From: Chrysiogenia bacterium
Lineage (GTDB): Bacteria; JAGRBM01
DNA length: 9,105 nucleotides
NCBI GenBank assembly: GCA_020434085.1
Contig: JAGRBM010000242.1
Coordinates: 1 to 9,105, forward strand
Reading direction: 5' to 3'
In this document: piece after piece, positions 1-7,147 of the stretch
Numbering within the stretch: position 1 is the stretch's first letter
How the letters are laid out: every line of letters begins with the position of its first letter
Made by a program: the position numbers and the translations under genes
The notes under the pieces: generated by a model
Told to the model about the DNA's origin: nothing
The model's input: the letters and a program-made list of their open reading frames with translations, nothing else
Databases searched by the model: none

Positions 1-23
1 GCTCCGGCGCGCAGGAGGCATTC

Positions 24-407
24 ATGACCGAGCCATCAAGAACCGAGGCCCGCATCGCCCAGATGGTTTTTCCCGAGCAGGCCAACCACTACGGCACCCT
101 CTTTGGCGGAGAGGCCATGAAGATGCTCGACATGGCGGCCTTCGTCGCGGCCTCGCGCTACTGCCACCAGGAGGTAGTCACCGCCAGCATCGACCGCGTG
201 GACTTCGACCACCCCATCCGCGTGGGATACCTGGTGGAGGCGATTGCCACCGTCGTCCGCACGGGAAAGACCTCCATCATTGTGGACGTGGAACTCTTTT
301 CCGAGGACATGCTCACCGGCGAGCGCGTCCGGGCCACCCGCGGGGAAGTGACCATGGTCGCCCTCGACGAGAATCGCCGTCCGACCCCGGTCACGCCGCT
401 CACCTGA
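24..407 (+). CDS. Acyl-CoA thioesterase, hotdog fold (YciA/ACOT type)
   Basis: Predicted cytoplasmic acyl-CoA hydrolase that splits acyl-CoA to free acid and CoA; the chain-length preference cannot be read from sequence. The 127-residue product is the size of a single hotdog domain. Near residues 20-41 it has the family signature, Ala-Asn followed by GTLFGG and then a Leu-Asp (N21 and D36, the positions expected to shape the active site). Next come VTASIDRVDF (52-61), HPIRVG (63-68) and TGKTS (80-84), which match the central helix and strands of the YciA/ACOT group. The ATG is preceded by AGGAGG at 13-18 with 5-base spacing, so the start is well supported. The gene may be first in a short plus-strand group, but a 74-base gap separates it from the next gene. 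The family is near certain from motifs; the substrate is unknown. Confidence 0.9.
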   Translation: MTEPSRTEARIAQMVFPEQANHYGTLFGGEAMKMLDMAAFVAASRYCHQEVVTASIDRVDFDHPIRVGYLVEAIATVVRTGKTSIIVDVELFSEDMLTGERVRATRGEVTMVALDENRRPTPVTPLT

Positions 408-481
408 GAAAGCACCCCGGAGACTTGCAGCAGGGCGTTTTTTTGCCCACCATGAGCCCGCTTTTGGAGGAGACCTCAACC

Positions 482-757
482 ATGCGTCACAAGCACAAGC
501 ACACCCTCGAGCACATTTTTGCTCACCCGATCAACACCAACATAGACTGGAAACAGATCGTCCATCTCTTCGAAGCCCTCGAGGCCGATATTGAAGAGAC
601 GAGCCATGGCCGCCTGAAGGTCAAGCTCAACGGTCAGGAAAATTCCTTCGCGATTCCCCATGGCCACAGCCTGGAGTCCAAGGACGAGATCATGGCGATT
701 CGCCACTTCCTCGAGGCCGCCGAAGTCACTCCCGAGACCCTCGCCGAGGAAGAGTAG
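482..757 (+). CDS. Solitary HicA-like small protein
   Basis: A 91-residue protein with a basic, His-rich N terminus (RHKHKH). A body of the pattern helix (about 22-35), strands (36-58) and helix (66-82) resembles the dsRNA-binding-like fold of HicA (YcfA) mRNA interferases. No HicB-type antitoxin gene lies beside it. The HicA catalytic histidine normally follows a Gly-Ser turn before the second strand. Here that turn reads S41-H42-G43-R44, so H42 could serve, or R44 may have replaced it; activity is therefore uncertain. The ATG at 482 is chosen because GGAGGAG at 466-472 precedes it. An in-frame TTG at 425 would add 19 residues but has no ribosome binding site. The stop lies 3 bases before the CYTH gene, so the two are probably translated together. 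The role is unknown; toxin function is not claimed. Confidence 0.7.
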   Translation: MRHKHKHTLEHIFAHPINTNIDWKQIVHLFEALEADIEETSHGRLKVKLNGQENSFAIPHGHSLESKDEIMAIRHFLEAAEVTPETLAEEE

Positions 758-760
758 TCC

Positions 761-1228
761 TTGCCCAGGGAGATCGAGCGCAAGTTTCTGGTGCGCGGCG
801 ATGCTTGGCGCAGCGCCGCCACCAGCAGCGCCAGATTCTCCCAGGGATACCTGCTCAACACGGTCGGCAAGAGCATCCGCGTGCGCCTTGCAGGCGCGCA
901 GGCCTGGCTGACCATCAAGGCCGCGGCCGAAGGCATCGCCCGACACGAGTTCGAGTATCCGATCCCGCCAGAGCATGCGCGCGAGCTGCTCGCCCTGTGC
1001 GAGGGGCCGCTCATCGAGAAGACCCGTCACCTGGTTACGATTGAAGGCTTTGTCTGGGAAGTCGACGAGTTTGGCGGCGAGAATGCCGGACTCATCGTTG
1101 CCGAGATCGAGCTGCCCGACGAAGACGCAGACTTTGCCCGCCCCGAGTGGCTGGGCGAGGAAGTCACCCATGATCCGCGGTATCTCAATGCCGCACTCGT
1201 AAAGAATCCGTTTTCCCGCTGGGCCTAG
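761..1228 (+). CDS. CYTH-domain (triphosphate tunnel) phosphatase
   Basis: A 155-residue CYTH/triphosphate tunnel metalloenzyme, predicted to hydrolyse tripolyphosphate or another triphosphate with Mg2+ or Mn2+. The N-terminal EIERK (residues 4-8) is the defining ExExK motif. Other tunnel-lining residues are present: R40 and R42, K53, E63/E65, K87/R89, E100 and D102, E115 and E117. The C-terminal GEEVT...RY.N.AL segment matches, as I recall it, the short inorganic tripolyphosphatase of Nitrosomonas europaea, which favours triphosphatase over class IV adenylate cyclase. The TTG start is forced: a stop codon lies two codons upstream, EIERK must be included, and no in-frame ATG follows. AGGAAGAG at the end of the preceding gene could serve as ribosome binding site. 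The stop overlaps the stop of the convergent aminotransferase. Confidence 0.9.
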   Translation: MPREIERKFLVRGDAWRSAATSSARFSQGYLLNTVGKSIRVRLAGAQAWLTIKAAAEGIARHEFEYPIPPEHARELLALCEGPLIEKTRHLVTIEGFVWEVDEFGGENAGLIVAEIELPDEDADFARPEWLGEEVTHDPRYLNAALVKNPFSRWA

Positions 1229-2397
1229 CCGCGGGCGCGCTTCAACAGGGCGGCGATCCCGGCCCGGAAATCCTCCGGCGGCGTGAGCAGGCTGACCACC
1301 ACGGACGCGGGCGATTCGAGATCGAAGAAGTAGCCGGGCTGCACGATCACGCCATCCTCGCACACCAACTCAATGGCGAGCGCCTCATCATCGAGCCCAT
1401 CGGGCAACGTAATCACCGCATACCAGCCCCCCTGCGCGGGGAGCACACCAAGCACGCCGCCGCTCAGCAGCTCGGCCAGCGCGGCGCGGTTTTCGGCAAG
1501 CCGTTTCTTGATCGGCGCCTGCTGCGCCGCTTCCAGGGCCAGCAATCCGGGAAGCGCCACCTGCACCGGCGCGGCCAGAGAGAGGTAGCTGTCGGCAATG
1601 AACTCAAGCCGATCCAGGCATTCGGAAAGCTCGGCTTCGGGCCCGCTCACCAGCATCCAGCCGAGCTTGAGCTGCGGCAGAGCCAGCGACTTCGAGAGAC
1701 CGCCCAGCACAAAGCAAAGCACTTCGCTCTGCCCTGCCAGCGAGTGACTGCTCAAATCCGCTCCATCAAATCCGTAATCGAGAAACACCTCGTCGGAAAT
1801 GAGTGCCAGCCGCTCGCGCCGGGCAATCTCGACAAGGAGCGCCCGGTCTTCGGGATCCAGGCAGTTGCCCGTGGGATTGTTGGGGTTGATAACGACCAGC
1901 GCCTTGGTCCGAACCGTGAGCGCGTTTTCCAGCGAATCGAAGTCGATGCGCCAGCCCCCCTCCGTCAGGCAGAGGTGGTAGGGCGCCGGCCGCGCGGATT
2001 CGAGGGTGAGCAGGTGTTCGAGTAGCGGATAGCTGGGCGCCGGGACCAGGATCTCGTCCTCCGGGTCGCAAAACAGCTTGAACAGGAAGGAGTAGGCCTC
2101 GCTCGTCGAGGCCGTCAGGAGCATCCGCGAGGGATCGGCGTCAATTCCCTTGGCCGAGAGATGCAAAGCCAGCGCTTCGCGCGCAGAGAGCAATCCACGG
2201 GGCGCCGGTTCATAATGCATCGCCCCCTGGATCTTGCGCAATGCGACAAGGATTTCCTCGCGCAAAGCGTCCAGTCCCACTGTGGTTGGGTTCGAGTGGC
2301 TCAAATCGATACGCTCACTCGTGTGACGCCTTTCAATTTCACGTGCAAGTGCATTAGTCTGTAAACTGTGGGGAATTCGCCCCGAGTAGTCAGCCAT
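1225..2397 (-). CDS. PLP-dependent aminotransferase, class I/II fold
   Basis: A 390-residue fold-type I PLP enzyme predicted to transaminate an amino acid. Visible motifs are the substrate/PLP region SNPTT near 35, PAPSYPLLEH (119-128), NPNNPTGN (171-178), SDEVFLDYGF (201-210) with the pyridine-binding D202 and Y208, and GGLSKSLALPQLKLGW with Schiff-base K236. The C-terminal strand that usually carries the arginine binding the substrate alpha-carboxylate reads ASVVVSLLTPP (364-374), with no arginine, so the substrate may be atypical. The start at 2397 (MADYSGRIP) is chosen because it removes overlap with the divergent gene. Upstream in-frame ATGs at 2427 and 2436 exist, and none has a strong Shine-Dalgarno sequence. 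It is transcribed alone, convergent with the CYTH gene. Family certain; substrate unknown. Confidence 0.88.
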   Translation of the reverse strand: MADYSGRIPHSLQTNALAREIERRHTSERIDLSHSNPTTVGLDALREEILVALRKIQGAMHYEPAPRGLLSAREALALHLSAKGIDADPSRMLLTASTSEAYSFLFKLFCDPEDEILVPAPSYPLLEHLLTLESARPAPYHLCLTEGGWRIDFDSLENALTVRTKALVVINPNNPTGNCLDPEDRALLVEIARRERLALISDEVFLDYGFDGADLSSHSLAGQSEVLCFVLGGLSKSLALPQLKLGWMLVSGPEAELSECLDRLEFIADSYLSLAAPVQVALPGLLALEAAQQAPIKKRLAENRAALAELLSGGVLGVLPAQGGWYAVITLPDGLDDEALAIELVCEDGVIVQPGYFFDLESPASVVVSLLTPPEDFRAGIAALLKRARG

Positions 2398-2401
2398 CGA
2401 T

Positions 2402-2423
2402 GGAACCCCGCATATGGGGTGCC
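2402..2423. promoter_or_regulatory. Imperfect inverted repeat between divergent genes
   Basis: Two 8-base arms, GGAACCCC and GGGGTGCC, flank a 6-base GCATAT centre; seven of the eight arm positions pair. The element sits just upstream of the aminotransferase ATG and upstream of the favoured start of the cyclic-di-GMP gene, where an operator controlling one or both would be placed. No convincing -35/-10 pair was found around it. The function is a guess from position and symmetry alone. Confidence 0.25.
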
Positions 2424-2473
2424 TCATGACGGACATCCCGGATTCTCACAAGCCTTGCGGCGTTTGGGGGACA

Positions 2474-5400
2474 ATGCAAGATCGCTCTGCACAACGCCTC
2501 GCGCTACTGTACATTGCCATAGCCGGCCTGTGGATTTTTTTTAGTACGATTATCGGACTCGGATTTGATCTTGCGGAACTCGAAGGCGCTCTCTTCGAAC
2601 TCATCAAGGGGCTCACCTTTGTTCTCGTCACCGGCTCCATACTCTACCTTTACGCACGTCGCCAAAACGAACTTGAACTGACCTCCAAAGATGCACTCAC
2701 CGAAAGCGAAGAGCGCTACCGCGAGCTTCTCGCCAATTTCGGTGCAATCATTCTGCTGTTCGATCAAGATACACATGAAATTCGCGACGTCAACGATACG
2801 GCCTGTTCCTTCTACGGCTACGACTATGAAGAGTTCTGCGGCAAGCACGTCACTGAACTGTTTGCCGATGACTCGTCTATCCCTCCTCTGGGCCAGAATC
2901 ACAGAAACCTTCGTTCCCGTCACAAACTGAAGTCCGGCGCGGAGCGAGAGGTCGAACTGTTCTGCAGTTTGCTGTCCCTTCCAACCGACAAGCGAATGCT
3001 CTGCATTGTCAACGACGTCACCGAACGCGAAGCAGCCCGCGAACAGCTTCGCCTTGAGAGCGAGCGATTTGCGCTCGCTATCTCGACCATGAAAGGGGCG
3101 GTCTGGGAGTGGGACGGCAAAAGCGACGATATGGCGCTTTCGCCACGCCACTATGAGATGCTCGGTGAACCGATCGGCGCCTTCCCTCCCAAAATGTCCT
3201 ACCTCGTCGAGCGGATACACCCCGAAGATCGGCCCCTCGTCATTGCCGTTCGTGCCGGGTTTCTTGCCGGACAAGCTGATGAATTTGATCTCACATTCCG
3301 CGTCCGCCATGCCGCCGGGCACTGGATCTGGCTCCGTACCCGCGGAAGGCGCATCCACACAAATGATTTCAGCTCCCAGCGGGTGATCGCCGTCGATGAA
3401 GAGGTTACCGAACGCAAGTTCATCGAGCAGCAAGCCCAGCTCAGCAAGGTTCTGATCGAGAAGAGCCCCGCCATTCTCTTTCGCTGGAGCAATAAAGAGG
3501 GCTGGCCTGTTAACTTCGTAACCCGAAACATCGAACGCCTGGGCTTTTGCCCGGAAGACTTTCTGGAAAACCAGCGAGACTATGCTTCCATCATCCACCC
3601 GGATGACCTGGCCGATGTGAAGGCCCATTGGAATAGTTTTGTCGGGAGCGGGCAATCCGAGTTCACTATGGATTACCGCCTGATCAAAAAGGACGGAACC
3701 ATTGTCTGGGTCTCCGAGAGCACGAACCTGATCAAGGATGAAAACGGCGACATCATCGAGCTGCAAGGCACGATCATCGACATTACAAAACGAAAACTGC
3801 AGGGAATCAGCCTTGAGCTGGCGGCGGCTTTGGACAGTGCGGTCATCAATGACGAGCCCCTCGACGACATTCTCGCGACTTTCTGCGACAACACCGCCCG
3901 GCTCTACGATCTTTCACTGGCTTGGATTGGCGCCAAGCAAGCGGATGGCTCTGTCACCTGCCGCGCTGCGCAGGGTGCGGCAGCAGGTTATGTGCAGGGC
4001 ATCAACGTTCGATGGGATGATACGCCCGAGGGAAATGGACCTGGGGGACGTGCCATTCGCACCGGAGAGGTCCAGCGCCACAACATCGACTCCCCTGAGT
4101 TTGCACCCTGGCATAAACGGGCGACCCCATTTGGGCTGCAGTGTTCGGCCGTCATTCCCCTGGCAACCGGGCAGGAGGTTGTAGGCTTTCTCGCCGTCTA
4201 CGCCAGCCACCCGCAGGGGATCAGCGATCTGCACATTCAGCTACTAAGCGATGTGGGTCGCAACCTGGCAATTGCCTGGAAGAGCGCCGACCATCGCAAG
4301 ATGTTACTACGCCAGGATGCAGCGCTCTCCTCAACCGTCAACGGGGTCGTGGTTACCGATCGCAAGGGGGACGTGGCATGGGCCAACCACGCTTTTGAAC
4401 AGATCACCGGATATGAAGCGAAGGAGCTCATCGGCCAGAATCTGCGATTGCTCAAGTCCGGCAAACACGACAAGCGCTTTTATCAGGACCTTTGGTCGCA
4501 CCTGCTTCGCGGCGAGACTTTCAGCGCCGATTTTACCAACAAACGCAAGGATGGCTCCCTCTACCAGTCCCGCCAAACGCTGATGCCGCTATACAACAAC
4601 CATCAAGAGATTGTCAGCTTCGTCGGCATCCAGGAGGACGTGTCCGCCCGCGAGGCGGCCGAAAAGCGTGTTGAACACCTGACCGCTCACGACCCACTCA
4701 CGGGCCTGCCCAATCGAGTCAGCTTCAACAATGCCATGGCGCACGCCATCTCCAGTGCGACCGATTCCGGGCACTCTCTTGCCGTGCTCTATTTCGATCT
4801 TGACCGCTTCAAGATCATCAATGATGCGATGGGCCACTCCACCGGTGATCGCCTGCTCCAAAGCGTCTCCCGGCGAATCCGACAGGTCATGCGCGAGGGG
4901 GACCTGCTGGCCCGCGTGGGAGGTGATGAGTTTGCCATTGTGCAAAACGGCGTTGAGTCCGACGACGATGCCATGCGACTGGCACGGCGAATCATCAGCG
5001 AGCTGTCGGAACCAATCAATCTCGATGACCGTGAGATCAATGCCAGCGTCAGCATCGGCATTACGCTCTACCCCAGAGACGGAACGACTCCCGAACAACT
5101 CCTCTCGAACGCCGACCTCGCGATGTACAAAGCCAAATACGAGGGCCGCAACACCTTCCGTTTCTACTCTCCTACCATGCATGCCAATGCCCAGAGCCGG
5201 GCCACGCTGGAATCGGACCTGCGCAGGGCCGTCAAGCAGGGGGAGTTCGAGGTCTTCTACCAGCCGCAGGTGCGCCTGCAGGACGGGGCCCTGGCAGGAA
5301 TGGAGTCCCTGGTTCGCTGGAGATACCCGGATGGGACGTTGCGGATGCCCGGCACGTTCATCACCGCCGCTGAAGACATCGGTGTGATCAGCCAGCTCGG

Positions 5401-6001
5401 GCAGTTTGTACTCAGCGAGTGCTGCACCCTGGGACGCAAGTGGATCGACGAAGGCATCTGCCCCGAGCGCCTTTCGGTCAATCTCTCGTTCGCGCAGTTT
5501 CAAAACCAGGATCTGGTTGCCATCATCCGGCGCACACTGACGCAGACGGGTTTCCCGCCAGAACGCCTGGAACTCGAACTGACCGAAAGCATTCTTGCCA
5601 AGTATCCCGAAGACGCGGTGATCATAACCCGCCGGCTCCATGCGCTGGGCATTCAACTGGCCATTGACGATTTTGGCACCGGCTATTCATCGCTGCGCTA
5701 TCTTCGCGAATTCCCGGTCAGCCGCCTGAAGATTGACCAGTCCTTCGTCCGTGATCTCAGCGCCGACGACAAGAATAATTCGATCGTGCAGGCTGCCGTC
5801 GACCTGGGCCACAATTTGGGTCTTCAGGTCATTGCCGAGGGCGTCGAAACCAACGAGCAGGCAGCCATCCTCCAGTCTCTGGGTTGTGATGAAATTCAGG
5901 GTTTCTTGTGCGCGAAGGCGCTACCCGTTGCGGAGATAGAAACCCTGCTGCGTGCACCGGTTTTCCCCGATCTGATGGGGGCCCCGTACGGCTTCCCGTG
6001 A
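2474..6001 (+). CDS. Membrane PAS/GAF sensor with GGDEF and EAL domains
   Basis: A 1175-residue bifunctional cyclic-di-GMP candidate. Order: two membrane segments (about 8-30 and 43-62), PAS (78-190), PAS/PAC (197-320), PAS/PAC (325-440), GAF (447-605), PAS (615-727), GGDEF (735-898), EAL (910-1160). The cyclase domain keeps FDLDRFK with metal-binding D775, an intact GGDEF at 816-820, and the RxxD inhibitory site (R807-D810) exactly five residues before it. The EAL domain reads ESL at 944-946 but keeps the metal/catalytic set: E944, N1003, ELTES (E1035), DDFGTGYSS (D1065/D1066), K1086, EGVET (E1122, E1125) and Q1142. Both synthesis and hydrolysis are therefore plausible, gated by the sensor domains; the ligands are unknown. 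The start at 2474 has GGGGGA just upstream. In-frame ATGs at 2414 and 2426 would add 20 or 16 residues but overlap the divergent gene's leader. Its base composition looks less GC-rich than its neighbours. Confidence 0.93.
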   Translation: MQDRSAQRLALLYIAIAGLWIFFSTIIGLGFDLAELEGALFELIKGLTFVLVTGSILYLYARRQNELELTSKDALTESEERYRELLANFGAIILLFDQDTHEIRDVNDTACSFYGYDYEEFCGKHVTELFADDSSIPPLGQNHRNLRSRHKLKSGAEREVELFCSLLSLPTDKRMLCIVNDVTEREAAREQLRLESERFALAISTMKGAVWEWDGKSDDMALSPRHYEMLGEPIGAFPPKMSYLVERIHPEDRPLVIAVRAGFLAGQADEFDLTFRVRHAAGHWIWLRTRGRRIHTNDFSSQRVIAVDEEVTERKFIEQQAQLSKVLIEKSPAILFRWSNKEGWPVNFVTRNIERLGFCPEDFLENQRDYASIIHPDDLADVKAHWNSFVGSGQSEFTMDYRLIKKDGTIVWVSESTNLIKDENGDIIELQGTIIDITKRKLQGISLELAAALDSAVINDEPLDDILATFCDNTARLYDLSLAWIGAKQADGSVTCRAAQGAAAGYVQGINVRWDDTPEGNGPGGRAIRTGEVQRHNIDSPEFAPWHKRATPFGLQCSAVIPLATGQEVVGFLAVYASHPQGISDLHIQLLSDVGRNLAIAWKSADHRKMLLRQDAALSSTVNGVVVTDRKGDVAWANHAFEQITGYEAKELIGQNLRLLKSGKHDKRFYQDLWSHLLRGETFSADFTNKRKDGSLYQSRQTLMPLYNNHQEIVSFVGIQEDVSAREAAEKRVEHLTAHDPLTGLPNRVSFNNAMAHAISSATDSGHSLAVLYFDLDRFKIINDAMGHSTGDRLLQSVSRRIRQVMREGDLLARVGGDEFAIVQNGVESDDDAMRLARRIISELSEPINLDDREINASVSIGITLYPRDGTTPEQLLSNADLAMYKAKYEGRNTFRFYSPTMHANAQSRATLESDLRRAVKQGEFEVFYQPQVRLQDGALAGMESLVRWRYPDGTLRMPGTFITAAEDIGVISQLGQFVLSECCTLGRKWIDEGICPERLSVNLSFAQFQNQDLVAIIRRTLTQTGFPPERLELELTESILAKYPEDAVIITRRLHALGIQLAIDDFGTGYSSLRYLREFPVSRLKIDQSFVRDLSADDKNNSIVQAAVDLGHNLGLQVIAEGVETNEQAAILQSLGCDEIQGFLCAKALPVAEIETLLRAPVFPDLMGAPYGFP

Positions 6002-6038
6002 CCGAGTAGCAGGCCCTGGCAACGAAGTTGTTGCGCGC

Positions 6039-6995
6039 TCAAACCCCGGCCTTGCCGCGGGCCTCCAGCAGGCGCATCATCAGGTTCTCGCGGTATTCGG
6101 CCAGCTTGTCGCGGCCTTCGAGCCCCTGAATGCGGCGCTGGGCGTCGACGTAGGCCGGAACGTAGCGCCAGGCCTTCGGCGTAAGGGGATAGGCCGTGCG
6201 CACGCTCGTCATGAAGGTCTTGAAAACCGCCCGCTGCACGGGTCCGTAGCGGAACCCGAATTCCTCGCGAAAGCGCGGCGGCAGCAGCCCGGCGGTCACG
6301 ATCTTGTAGAGCCACATGGCCGGCGTAAGCGAGGGGAGCGGCGGCGTGAGCGCCCAGTTTGCGATGTCGCGCGCCTGCTCTCCCACCCCCAGTTCGTCGG
6401 CCTCCCACATCCGGTTGCAATACTCCATGAACTGGGTCCAGTCGGGCGGGAGCGTCTCGTCAGAGATGCCGAACATGTAGGCGAAGAGCTTTCCCTCTTC
6501 CCAGTAACGGTCCTTCTCGGCGAGGCTCAGCGGGCGGATGGTCTGCTCGTAGACAAACACTGCGCTCTCCCAGAGGGTCGCGTGCACCCACAGGAGCGCG
6601 GGCTCTACGTTGGCCTCGTAGTCATCGCCGGGCCGGTAGCGCCCGATCCCCTCGGTGATCTTGCCCTTGATGGTGCCATGCAGGGCGTGCACGCGGCGCG
6701 CCGCCACGGTGGCGTCTTCGAGGCTGCCGAAGACCACCGCCGCGATGTTCAGGTAGGTGCGCTTGAAGCGCCCGTGGGGATCGCTCTTGGTGTTGGAGTG
6801 CTGGTCCACGCCGTGGGCGACATAGGGATGCGCCGTCTGCAGGAGCAGCGCCCTTCCCCCCGCCAGGATGTTGATTACCTCGCGGTTGATCTCCCAGACC
6901 ATGGAACCCGGACCGAAGAGCCCGTGAACCGGGTTCTCCACTCGGGATGCGACTGTGTCGATGTAGCGTTCGAGATCATCGCGGGTGACGGACAT
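6039..6995 (-). CDS. DUF2236 / MpaB-type oxygenase family protein
   Basis: A 318-residue protein of the DUF2236 group, which contains MpaB and is related to the heme-dependent latex-clearing (Lcp) oxygenases. Recognisable parts are GPGSMVWEINRE (28-39), the AHP.VAHGV segment (55-63; H56 and H61), VHALHGTIKG (102-111; H103 and H106) and LLWVHATLWES (134-144; H138). Family relatives use conserved histidines for heme binding, so an iron-dependent oxidation is possible, but the substrate is unknown. No signal peptide is seen, so it is likely cytoplasmic. The ATG at 6995 is chosen over a TTG nine codons upstream because GGAGGC (7006-7001) sits 5 bases before it. That ribosome binding site lies in one arm of a perfect hairpin. 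The gene follows the cytosine deaminase on the same strand after 152 bases and converges with the cyclic-di-GMP gene. Confidence 0.87.
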   Translation of the reverse strand: MSVTRDDLERYIDTVASRVENPVHGLFGPGSMVWEINREVINILAGGRALLLQTAHPYVAHGVDQHSNTKSDPHGRFKRTYLNIAAVVFGSLEDATVAARRVHALHGTIKGKITEGIGRYRPGDDYEANVEPALLWVHATLWESAVFVYEQTIRPLSLAEKDRYWEEGKLFAYMFGISDETLPPDWTQFMEYCNRMWEADELGVGEQARDIANWALTPPLPSLTPAMWLYKIVTAGLLPPRFREEFGFRYGPVQRAVFKTFMTSVRTAYPLTPKAWRYVPAYVDAQRRIQGLEGRDKLAEYRENLMMRLLEARGKAGV

Positions 6996-7000
6996 GCGCT

Positions 7001-7020
7001 GCCTCCAATTGATGGGAGGC
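7001..7020 (-). promoter_or_regulatory. Hairpin enclosing the ribosome binding site of the DUF2236 gene
   Basis: On the minus strand GCCTCC, an 8-base loop and GGAGGC form a perfect 6-bp stem ending 5 bases before the ATG at 6995. The GGAGG arm is the Shine-Dalgarno sequence itself, so the closed form would block translation initiation. A run of six T on the minus strand lies before the stem, not after it, so this is not an intrinsic terminator for minus-strand transcription. A translational switch is inferred; ligand, temperature or protein control cannot be read from sequence. Confidence 0.5.
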
Positions 7021-7085
7021 AAAAAATGACACGACCGTCAGGGCGGCGGCAAGGCGCGATTGCCAAGCGCAGCGATTTTTCTCTC

Positions 7086-7106
7086 AAAAAGTGCGTAGAC
7101 GCTTAC
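7086..7106 (-). terminator. Weak terminator-like hairpin after the deaminase gene
   Basis: On the minus strand, a short GCG-TCTA-CGC hairpin flanked by GT/AC is followed by ACTTTTT, 42 bases after the deaminase stop codon. The stem is short, so termination would be inefficient. Readthrough into the DUF2236 gene is plausible, as no clear separate promoter was found for that gene. Confidence 0.25.
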
Positions 7107-7147
7107 AGATCGGCTGGAATGTCTCACCCTTTACGCCCCGAAACAGA

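Noticed and set aside
408-481. GGGC-GTTTTTTT-GCCC near 433-448 as a terminator after the thioesterase
   Set aside because: The T run is in the loop, the stem is only 4 bp and no stable GC stem precedes the T run.
2398-2436. Longer starts of the aminotransferase at 2427 or 2436
   Set aside because: They would add residues unlike the family N terminus and overlap the divergent gene's leader; not fully excluded.
4589-5656. Long minus-strand open frames (also 2504-3766 and 476-1363) as genes
   Set aside because: They are antisense to genes with clear conserved motifs and result from GC-rich codon bias; no family signatures or ribosome binding sites.
6019-6034. GCAAC-GAAGTT-GTTGC hairpin between the convergent genes as a terminator
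   Set aside because: The stem is 5 bp, not GC-rich, and no T run follows on either strand.
7048-7064. GGCAA-7 nt-TTGCC hairpin upstream of the DUF2236 gene as a riboswitch
   Set aside because: A single 5-bp stem with no conserved aptamer core or partner structure recognised.
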